11,711 nucleotides of DNA, from positions 1 to 11,711 of the forward strand of contig JAPKEY010000028.1 of assembly GCA_028821815.1 (NCBI GenBank), written 5' to 3'. This document shows, piece after piece, positions 6,046 to 11,711 of this stretch. The notes below the pieces were generated by a model. The model was not told the DNA's origin. It did not search any database and worked only from the letters and a program-made list of their open reading frames with translations. This DNA is from Candidatus Poseidoniales archaeon. Lineage in GTDB: Archaea; Thermoplasmatota; Poseidoniia; Poseidoniales; Thalassarchaeaceae. The translations under genes were made by a program, and so were the position numbers. Positions within the stretch are counted from its first letter, which is position 1, and every line of letters begins with the position of its first letter.

Positions 6046-6687
6046 ATGGTTAGGGTAACTACAACAGATGACCCCGAGGCACAACTCGTCCTGATTGTTG
6101 ACAACAACCCCATGGGTACGATGCGCCTGTCTCAAATTTTCACACAGAAGGGTTGGAGAATCGAAATTTGTGAAGATGGAGACCTTGCAGTCGACACCTA
6201 TGTCCAGCATTTACCGGATCTGGTTTTGCTCTCACTTGACATCCCTACTATGGATGGCCATACAGCTGCATTGGAAATGCGAGAATCAGACCCACACGCA
6301 CGAATCGTCTTCATGGCTTCACGTAACCAACGCCAACTCGCTGCAGACGCAACCCACTCGGCTGGAGCAGTTGCTTGGTTAGAGAAGCCAGTGACACAAA
6401 CCATCATTGATGACAATTGGGAGATGATTATGGGCGAAATTCCAGAGGCCCCTGGTCTTGAAGATCTGGACAAACTTTACCCCGAGGATGTTGATAGTAT
6501 GCGAGCCAAGAGAGACGATGAAGAGGTCGTTGATGTTTCTAGCGCCATGCCACTTCCAGCACTACCACTCCCCCCCCTAATTTCTTCAGTCGGACCTACC
6601 AAAAAGAGAGGTCGAAAACTCAAATTTTTGTTGGTTGTAATTGTTCTTGGCGCAATCGGTGGCGTTGCGTACCATTTCCTCGGCTAA
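6046..6687 (+). CDS. Membrane-anchored receiver-like protein lacking the phosphoacceptor Asp
   Basis: The 213 residues begin with a CheY-like receiver domain (about 12-130). LVLIVDNNP (14-22) is the acidic-pocket strand, LPDLVLLSLDIPTMDG (56-71) the phosphoacceptor loop and WLEKPV (111-116) carries the conserved Lys114. The phosphoacceptor position, four residues before the conserved Pro, is Ser63, and the second acidic residue of the usual Asp-Asp pair is Asn20. The domain is therefore probably not phosphorylated in the normal way. A Pro/Leu-rich linker (PLPALPLPPL, 169-178) and a basic patch (KKRGRKLK, 186-193) lead to a C-terminal membrane helix (about 194-211) that ends the protein. The topology should be tail-anchored with the receiver in the cytoplasm. 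No kinase gene is nearby. The start at 6046 is preferred to GTG 6025 because of the GGAGGG upstream. Its stop overlaps that of the convergent gene (CTAA). Confidence 0.85.
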   Translation: MVRVTTTDDPEAQLVLIVDNNPMGTMRLSQIFTQKGWRIEICEDGDLAVDTYVQHLPDLVLLSLDIPTMDGHTAALEMRESDPHARIVFMASRNQRQLAADATHSAGAVAWLEKPVTQTIIDDNWEMIMGEIPEAPGLEDLDKLYPEDVDSMRAKRDDEEVVDVSSAMPLPALPLPPLISSVGPTKKRGRKLKFLLVVIVLGAIGGVAYHFLG

Positions 6688-6998
6688 TCTTGCACTAAAC
6701 GAACGGATGCAGGGGTTTCAGTTTCAGAAGTCGTTACTGGCGATTGGATTTGAACGGGCATTTGCATCGTATTTTGTACAGGAACCAAATTCGATGCCAT
6801 ATAAGGAACCACAACACTTCCTGCGGGCGCATCTAGCACTTTCTCAACACGCGTGCCAGCACTATCGAGCAAGGTAGAATCCAATTGGTCAATTCGCAAA
6901 TCTAATTTGTGATATGAATTCCATTGCCACCAACCGATCCAACCGATGACTCCAGTTAGAACGAGGACCATGAACCAACCAATCAATGATTCCATCAT
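6684..6998 (-). CDS. Small single-pass membrane protein, unknown function
   Basis: The family is not recognised. The 104 residues open MMESL, followed by a hydrophobic helix rich in Trp and Gly (about 5-26). A charged helical stretch comes next (LDLRIDQLDSTLLDSAGTRV), then a polar tail rich in Val, Pro, Thr and Gln. It is probably an inner-membrane protein with one N-terminal anchor. The chosen ATG at 6998 forms an ATGA overlap with the pyrF stop and has a GGAG about six bases upstream, so translation is likely coupled to pyrF. A longer version starting at 7028 would overlap pyrF by 34 bases and is less likely. The stop overlaps that of the receiver-like gene on the other strand. Confidence 0.7.
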   Translation of the reverse strand: MMESLIGWFMVLVLTGVIGWIGWWQWNSYHKLDLRIDQLDSTLLDSAGTRVEKVLDAPAGSVVVPYMASNLVPVQNTMQMPVQIQSPVTTSETETPASVRLVQD

Positions 6999-7825
6999 TG
7001 TCCACTCCGGCCAAGCAAAGCCTGCCAAGAAATGTCAGCATATGCTTTTGCCACATCTTTTCGTTCACTAGATTTGTAAATTCCAGAACCGACAATAATC
7101 CCATCACTGCCTGCTTGTATTGCGTCATTCGGATTTCCATATCGCTGCCCCATTTCACCATCACCGACCGCTAGATTCACACCAGGTGTCCAAATGAGTT
7201 TCTTATCACCTACTTTTTTGCGCAACACAGTCAGTTCATCTGGACTACTACCATTGCCAATGAATCCAAACACACCAGGGTTGGAGATTCCAGCCTGTAC
7301 CATTCCATCAGTGTAGCCTGGTAATTCGAGGAGATTTCCACGACTGGACATTTGCGCCAATAGAAGAACACCGCCTTCACGACCAACATCATTCCAGCCT
7401 GCACACAACCCATCGACAATATCGGGTCCTGAAATTCCATGTGCAGTCACAATATTTGCCCATGAACGAATGTCATAAGCACCTGCCATTTGACCCCGGG
7501 ATATTGGGCCAATATCGGCAAATTTTCGATCTTCAAAGAGGAGTAAATCGTATGATGATGCCTTAGCGCAAAAATCAGCCCAACCCTTCGCAGTCCAATC
7601 ATCTACAAGGTCAACATGTGTCTTTAGGGCGGCAAGATGAGGGCCGACTTGATCGATTAATTCATTCAAACCCGACATGGTACGTAAATCAGCCGCGAGG
7701 ATGACCAAACTTTGCTTGCGGCAAGCCACCTCCATGTATCGACGCGACAGTGAATTGTCACACGCATCCCAGCGCGCGCCCCATACTTCTGCAGGCTCCA
7801 TCAAACACCCGGGTTGGGTCCTCAT
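6995..7825 (-). CDS. pyrF: Orotidine 5'-phosphate decarboxylase, eukaryote-like (Ura3 type)
   Basis: This enzyme converts orotidine 5'-phosphate to UMP, the last step of de novo pyrimidine synthesis. The 276 residues align through their length with yeast Ura3 (267 residues), a constant 12 ahead at key positions near the C-terminus. LKTHVDLV (67-74) carries the active-site Lys68, and LFEDRKFADIG (96-106) carries Asp99, Lys101 and Asp104. AQMSSRGNL, WTPGVNL and GQRYGNP follow, with Gln227 and Tyr229 at the Ura3 phosphate-contact positions. The Arg that grips the substrate phosphate (Ura3 Arg235) is Ser247 in IIVGSGIY. Other archaea usually have a shorter enzyme of about 210-230 residues, or the type 2 form. 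An AAGGA seven bases before the ATG at 7825 supports that start. The gene follows the SDR gene by 25 bases and overlaps the small membrane protein gene by four. Confidence 0.93.
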   Translation of the reverse strand: MRTQPGCLMEPAEVWGARWDACDNSLSRRYMEVACRKQSLVILAADLRTMSGLNELIDQVGPHLAALKTHVDLVDDWTAKGWADFCAKASSYDLLLFEDRKFADIGPISRGQMAGAYDIRSWANIVTAHGISGPDIVDGLCAGWNDVGREGGVLLLAQMSSRGNLLELPGYTDGMVQAGISNPGVFGFIGNGSSPDELTVLRKKVGDKKLIWTPGVNLAVGDGEMGQRYGNPNDAIQAGSDGIIVGSGIYKSSERKDVAKAYADISWQALLGRSGQ

Positions 7826-7850
7826 TCCTCAATCCTTCGCATTCAACCCT

Positions 7851-8864
7851 TCAGCGCCATCCCGCTTCAATCGCAGAACGAGCACCATCAACAATCGAAT
7901 CTTCAATGGGAATCCATTCCATCCCCAAATCTTGATTCGCAGGGCTGGAATCATATTCACACGAAGTCCCAATGTTGTGTTTGACCCAGCTCATTGTTAA
8001 CTGTGGGTGGAAAATAGACAACACATAACTCAGAGACTTTGGCAATACTATTCGGGGCCATTTCCGATCTGGGATTTGTTTACGCAGTACGGCATTGACT
8101 TGCGGCATCCACATCGAGGCATTGAATACGATGTAGCGCCCCCCATCTGCCCCTTCAGTCATCGCACGCACGTGTGCGGTAGCCACATCACGAACATCGA
8201 CGATGTTCATATGCATCTTGAGTAGAACGGGTGGCTTCCGTTTGAGTAGATGATCAAGAATGGTCATTGAACCTTTTAGGTGGCGCTTGGACATGACGGG
8301 CCCGAAGACAATTGAAGGGTTAATCGAGACATACCTTGGCCTTTCAGCCTCATTTTTAGATGCCACCCAATCCCGAGCCAACCGTTCAGCACCGGCCTTG
8401 GCCAAACCATAGGCATTCGAATCCACAGTTGCATTATCACACCAATCGGTATTCGAGAAGGTTTGCCCATCCTTGGTACCATTACGGCGAACAGCAGCCA
8501 CTGAAGAAGTGTGTATGAGGCGTGAGATTCCTCCAGCAGCATCTATTGCATCGAGTAAGTTTTGAGTCCCTTGAATCGATGGATCGACCACATCTTTTTG
8601 CGCATCTTTGACACCCACATACAGCGCAGCAGCGCAGTGAATAACATCATCACAACCGACAACAGCAGCATCGACGGTACCACGATCCAGTAAATCCATC
8701 TGCACAATTTCTAGATTTTCTGCGCCCGGTAATTGTTTTAGGAATTCAGCATTTACAGGATTCCGAACAGTTGCCCGTACTGAACGCCCTTGCGATAATA
8801 ATTCACGAACAACATGTGAACCGATAAAACCAGCAGCACCGGTAACCAGTACAGGACCAACCAT
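7851..8864 (-). CDS. NAD(P)-dependent epimerase/reductase, extended SDR family
   Basis: The 337-residue product has a Rossmann start, VLVTGAAGFIGSH (5-17), with the TGxxGxxG dinucleotide loop. HTSSVAAV (118-125) gives the catalytic Ser, and the Tyr-x-x-x-Lys pair is Tyr152/Lys156 in AYGLAKAG. INPSIVFGP (181-189) is the usual substrate-side motif. The closest well-known groups are the dihydroflavonol-reductase-like and nucleotide-sugar epimerase SDRs. The substrate is not decided by sequence; the HLKGSM and KMHMNIVDVRDVA segments resemble the reductase group more. The ATG at 8864 is preferred to one at 8897 because it puts the nucleotide-binding strand right at the N-terminus and follows a GGGG-rich ribosome site. 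It lies 25 bases after the Gfo/Idh gene and 25 before pyrF, in one run. Confidence 0.87.
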   Translation of the reverse strand: MVGPVLVTGAAGFIGSHVVRELLSQGRSVRATVRNPVNAEFLKQLPGAENLEIVQMDLLDRGTVDAAVVGCDDVIHCAAALYVGVKDAQKDVVDPSIQGTQNLLDAIDAAGGISRLIHTSSVAAVRRNGTKDGQTFSNTDWCDNATVDSNAYGLAKAGAERLARDWVASKNEAERPRYVSINPSIVFGPVMSKRHLKGSMTILDHLLKRKPPVLLKMHMNIVDVRDVATAHVRAMTEGADGGRYIVFNASMWMPQVNAVLRKQIPDRKWPRIVLPKSLSYVLSIFHPQLTMSWVKHNIGTSCEYDSSPANQDLGMEWIPIEDSIVDGARSAIEAGWR

Positions 8865-8889
8865 GCCCCTACCCCTGACACATATCACA

Positions 8890-10149
8890 TCAATCAATCG
8901 TCACGACACGCTCTTCGCGCATGGCTACATCAGCAGCGTATGCAATCAGGTGGCTGTTGATTGAATCTGATAGTGCCGTGGTTGAGATAGAACCTCCATC
9001 ACCACGAACAACACTGAGGAAATCTGCAACCAACCGCAAATCACCACCGCCATGTAAATCCCCGAGTAAGCCGATTTGGATTTCTTCAACCACAGCTTCA
9101 GAACCAGCTACAGCCCCTGGTTTGGAGATTGTAAATTTCCCATCCATCATATCGCCGTAGATATCACCCTTGGTTCCCGTTATCTGAATTCTTCGTGTAC
9201 CCTTTGCAGAATTGGTCACCATATCGTGGGTTGCCACACACCCATCTTCGAATTCGACGATGACGGATTGCCGATCGACAACATCATTGTCACAGTGCCA
9301 AACACACCGACCATAATCAGAATCTGCAACATACGCTCGAATCACCTCTTCCTCAGCCTCAACACCGCGTTCATAATTCGATTCACCCGCCAATGCATAG
9401 AATGGCCACATCCCATTGTCCACATGGTGACGGATTGCAGAATATTCACATTCACGTTCGATTGAACAATCAGCACACCGCAGCGCTGAACCTTCTGGCG
9501 CATTGTCTACAGTGAAGAAATGTCGGCCCCCGAATGAAGCCACCTTTTTCGGCTGAATTCCTGACTTCATCCAACAGATCAAATCAAGGTCATGGCAACA
9601 TTTTGCCAGTAACATTGGATTGGTTTCTTCCCGATTCCATTTCCCTCGAATGAAGGCCACCGCCATATGGTGGTATGACACATTTTCAGTGGTGTGAATG
9701 TGCATGATGTCGCCGATTTCCCCATCGTCCACACGTTGTTTGATTGCAGTATAGAATGGGGCATAACGAAGGACATGGCAAATGACAACCGTTTGCCCGG
9801 TTCGAATGACAGCGTCTTCTAAAATTTTCAATTGCTTTTCATCTGGAGCGATAGGCTTCTCTAGCAATACATCATATCCAGCTTCAAGTAAAGGCACCGT
9901 AGTTTCAACGTGAATTTCATCCATTGTACCATTTATTGCAACGTCAGCAAATCGTTTTGCTGCGGCCAAATCTTCTGCATTTTCAAAACAATTTTCCGGC
10001 GACACCCCAAACCGTTCGGCATACCTCTCCCGCCGCACCGGATCTGGTTCGGCGACGCCAACAATCTGCAATTCATCGGGGTGGGAATCCGCATAAGTGG
10101 CATAACCAACTCCGCGATGTCCAAGCCCAACCAAAACAGCAGTAATCAC
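8890..10149 (-). CDS. Gfo/Idh/MocA family oxidoreductase
   Basis: The 419-residue protein has an N-terminal Rossmann domain, AVLVGLGHRG (4-13), and the family's LLEKPIAP (95-102) with Glu97-Lys98-Pro99. A C-terminal alpha/beta domain includes CCHDLDLI (184-191), where the His-Asp pair is the usual catalytic site. Members use NAD(P) to oxidise or reduce sugars, sugar nucleotides or cyclitols. A Cys cluster (Cys225, Cys228 and Cys234 in RCADCSIERECEY) lies in an insertion and could bind a metal. The start codon is GTG at 10149, since no in-frame ATG fits the Rossmann strand; a GAGGAT stretch lies about ten bases upstream. It leads the minus-strand run SDR-pyrF-membrane protein. The neighbouring SDR and glycosyltransferase genes fit sugar metabolism. 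Confidence 0.88.
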   Translation of the reverse strand: MITAVLVGLGHRGVGYATYADSHPDELQIVGVAEPDPVRRERYAERFGVSPENCFENAEDLAAAKRFADVAINGTMDEIHVETTVPLLEAGYDVLLEKPIAPDEKQLKILEDAVIRTGQTVVICHVLRYAPFYTAIKQRVDDGEIGDIMHIHTTENVSYHHMAVAFIRGKWNREETNPMLLAKCCHDLDLICWMKSGIQPKKVASFGGRHFFTVDNAPEGSALRCADCSIERECEYSAIRHHVDNGMWPFYALAGESNYERGVEAEEEVIRAYVADSDYGRCVWHCDNDVVDRQSVIVEFEDGCVATHDMVTNSAKGTRRIQITGTKGDIYGDMMDGKFTISKPGAVAGSEAVVEEIQIGLLGDLHGGGDLRLVADFLSVVRGDGGSISTTALSDSINSHLIAYAADVAMREERVVTID

Positions 10150-10274
10150 AGCGAACCCATCCTCGGCACCCCCACATTACCTTTCACACCCGCGTTTGAG
10201 CCCACGGGCAAAATCGCCACCCAATGTGACGAAGATGCGCAACCGTCAAAGGCAGCACGTTGAAGCAACCGTCG
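10150..10274. other. Divergent spacer between the Gfo/Idh and two-helix membrane protein genes
   Basis: These 125 bases must hold the promoters for both directions, but no convincing TATA element is visible on either strand. AAAGG at 10248-10252 sits seven bases before an in-frame TTG at 10260 and is a possible ribosome site for the plus-strand gene. Confidence 0.4.
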
Positions 10275-10817
10275 ATGAAGAAGTGGTTCATGCGTCAGTA
10301 TTGGCGCCTCCAACAATCCCAGACCCTCATATCGATGGTATTCTGGTGTACTACCCTTACCTTGCTTATTTGGCCATATGTAAGTTGGAGATTTCAAGCC
10401 GAGAAAGAAACACTTGGTATTGCAATGACCTACTGGGGATTGGGGTCAATTGCAGCCGGCGTACTTATCTCCGTACTTACAATAGGATATGTTTACGACA
10501 TGATTTTTGCATTATGGAAAGAACAGCGAACCGTTGACACCGAACGTAACCCCTTTGGAACATACGCATTGATTCCAGCAAACGTCGTGATGATGGGCAT
10601 GATGAATCGCATGCTTCGCGACAATGCAAATGGGGATGAGAAAGTCCTTGCAACTTGCGATTGGGTCGATGAGTGGCTTGAATGGTGCAGCTCCCAAGAA
10701 ATCTGGGCGCGTAGCCAGCAGTTTTGGGATTCTGAGTTTGAGACCAAGGTCCCCGATCTATACTTCCTGCCTGACGATGCGATTGAGAAAGCCCGCGCAG
10801 TCAAAATCAATGATTAA
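10275..10817 (+). CDS. Two-helix membrane protein, unknown function
   Basis: The family is not recognised. The 180-residue product begins MKKWFMRQYWRL, a basic, aromatic N-terminus. Two membrane helices follow, near 17-38 (LISMVFWCTTLTLLIWPYV) and 48-73 (YWGLGSIAAGVLISVLTIGY). A soluble domain of about 105 residues comes next, rich in Trp and Met (LIPANVVMMGMMNRML, then CDWVDEWLEWCSS). Both termini are probably cytoplasmic, because basic residues precede the first helix. The start could instead be TTG 10260, five codons upstream, which has an AAAGG seven bases before it; ATG 10275 is the conservative choice. Its stop (TAA) overlaps that of the convergent glycosyltransferase gene in the palindrome TTAA. 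Confidence 0.78.
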   Translation: MKKWFMRQYWRLQQSQTLISMVFWCTTLTLLIWPYVSWRFQAEKETLGIAMTYWGLGSIAAGVLISVLTIGYVYDMIFALWKEQRTVDTERNPFGTYALIPANVVMMGMMNRMLRDNANGDEKVLATCDWVDEWLEWCSSQEIWARSQQFWDSEFETKVPDLYFLPDDAIEKARAVKIND

Positions 10818-11711
10818 GCGAACATGACTGCAACTTGCGCGATTTCCAAAATCGCCATCCCGATCTCACCTGCAAATTGCAACTCGTTCTTGATGGACGA
10901 ATACTCAACCCGTTGTTTGGTCAACGCCGAATCCCTTCGGTCTGTATTCGACACGTCCCATTGCTCGAGAATAGCTCCGAGTTCTTCAGGTCCAAAATTA
11001 GGTTCAAGCAAAACACCACAATCTTCTGTTACAATCTCTGGCATCCCACCGACTGCAGTCGCAATCGCAGGAATACCATACGAGAACGCTTCCATGATTG
11101 AGACGGGCAACCCCTCACTGCTGCTGACATTGACAAAGACATCTGCGGGATTTTCTTCAAACCACTTTAGAACATCTTTGTGATCGATTTGCCCCTTCAT
11201 ATCAACTTCGACATTGTCACCCACATTTTCAAGCTCAGCGTTGATTTGCGCTAGGGTTTCACCCCCTCCCACATGTGTCCACTTGATCTCTCGCGTGGTG
11301 TATTGTAACGCGGCTGCAATAAGGTGAATTCTTTTGACAGGTAACAATGATGCCACCGAAATAATATGCAGACGGCCATCGTTTGAAGCCACAGCAGCAT
11401 CGTGTTCATCCACACCTAATCGTCCGACTTCGACCTTGCCAGCCACCTCAGGGTACTTTTCTTGGATATACTTGGCCCCGGCTTCAGAGTCCGGTAAAAT
11501 TGCCTTGAGATGTTTAAGCGCACATCGTTGCATTGGCAAGTGTTTTCGCCCTCTTCGGTGAGCGTAGATGTCTCCACCATGTCCACGTGACACCGAAACA
11601 ATGCGTTCATGCCTCCGGGATAGTTCAGCGGCAATACAAGCACCCCGATTTAACCAAAAAGAGACCACAGCATCGATTTCTGAGAACCTTGAACCCATCA
11701 CTTGCTCGATA
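10814..11711 (-). CDS. GT-B glycosyltransferase (GT4-like), N-terminus beyond the right edge
   Basis: The frame stays open to the edge, with Ile-Glu-Gln codons before the first internal start. About 299 residues are visible, out of the 380-420 usual for the family. Visible landmarks are a linker motif (VSVSRGHGGDIY), the start of the C-terminal Rossmann domain (IISVASLLPVKRIHLI) and WTHVGGGET. The E-x7-E nucleotide-sugar signature is EGLPVSIME, followed by AFSYGIPAIATAVGGMPEIV. Such enzymes use a nucleotide-activated sugar to extend a glycan on a lipid or protein, usually at the cytoplasmic membrane face. Donor and acceptor cannot be told. It has no N-terminal signal in the visible part. Its stop is interlocked with that of the two-helix membrane protein. 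Confidence 0.9.
   Translation of the reverse strand, partial: IEQVMGSRFSEIDAVVSFWLNRGACIAAELSRRHERIVSVSRGHGGDIYAHRRGRKHLPMQRCALKHLKAILPDSEAGAKYIQEKYPEVAGKVEVGRLGVDEHDAAVASNDGRLHIISVASLLPVKRIHLIAAALQYTTREIKWTHVGGGETLAQINAELENVGDNVEVDMKGQIDHKDVLKWFEENPADVFVNVSSSEGLPVSIMEAFSYGIPAIATAVGGMPEIVTEDCGVLLEPNFGPEELGAILEQWDVSNTDRRDSALTKQRVEYSSIKNELQFAGEIGMAILEIAQVAVMFA

Noticed and set aside
6999..7028. Longer start for the small membrane protein
   Set aside because: It would overlap pyrF by 34 bases; the ATGA overlap at 6998 is the more usual arrangement.
9076..9465. 129-codon plus-strand open frame opposite the Gfo/Idh gene
   Set aside because: It lies wholly within a gene with clear family motifs, and its translation shows no recognisable domain or ribosome site.
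1..11711. tRNA, rRNA, CRISPR array, insertion sequence or integrase
   Set aside because: No cloverleaf-like segment, regularly spaced repeats, terminal inverted repeats or transposase/recombinase motifs were found by eye.

Overview
The window reads as archaeal, most likely a marine planktonic euryarchaeon of the Poseidoniales (Marine Group II) type. The kingdom-level call rests on a eukaryote/archaea-specific ribosomal protein (eL20/L18a/LX), an archaeal prefoldin alpha subunit and an archaeal-style FtsY. All three belong to a cluster that is widespread in archaea. Genes inside operons carry Shine-Dalgarno sites (GGAGG or AGGTGA), while the ribosomal protein gene looks leaderless. The Poseidoniales assignment is inference: it comes from tight gene packing, moderate base composition and secreted proteins with Cys-Met-Asp/Asn-rich motifs.

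Layout. (1) 1-2004, minus: a secreted subtilisin-family (S8) protease whose C-terminus runs off the left edge. (2) 2092-2352, plus: ribosomal protein eL20. (3) 2354-3127, minus: a single-domain GlmU-like nucleotidyltransferase, wedged into the usual rpl18a-pfdA-ftsY cluster. (4) 3225-5928, plus: an operon of prefoldin alpha, FtsY (SRP receptor), a DUF1844 protein and a small acidic tail-anchored protein, closing with a T-tract that doubles as the last codons. (5) 6046-6687, plus: a receiver-like protein with a C-terminal membrane anchor and no phosphoacceptor Asp. (6) 10149 down to 6684, minus: a co-directional run of Gfo/Idh/MocA oxidoreductase, extended-SDR reductase/epimerase, OMP decarboxylase and a small single-pass membrane protein. 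(7) 10275-10817, plus: a two-helix membrane protein of unknown role. (8) 10814-11711, minus: a GT-B glycosyltransferase whose N-terminus runs off the right edge.

How the genes relate. The plus-strand operon joins protein folding (prefoldin) with membrane targeting (FtsY) and adds two poorly characterised proteins, one of them membrane anchored. The minus-strand genes (nucleotidyltransferase, Gfo/Idh, SDR, glycosyltransferase) fit nucleotide-sugar and surface-glycan chemistry. The protease carries about 18 N-glycosylation sequons and could be a client of such chemistry; that link is inference.

Most notable: an OMP decarboxylase that resembles eukaryotic Ura3 rather than the short archaeal enzyme, and that has Ser where the phosphate-binding Arg should be; three convergent gene pairs whose stop codons overlap or sit one base apart; a nucleotidyltransferase that has apparently lost both metal ligands; and a membrane-anchored pseudo-receiver. 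No tRNA, rRNA, CRISPR array or insertion sequence was seen. No gene-free stretch exceeds about 130 bases.
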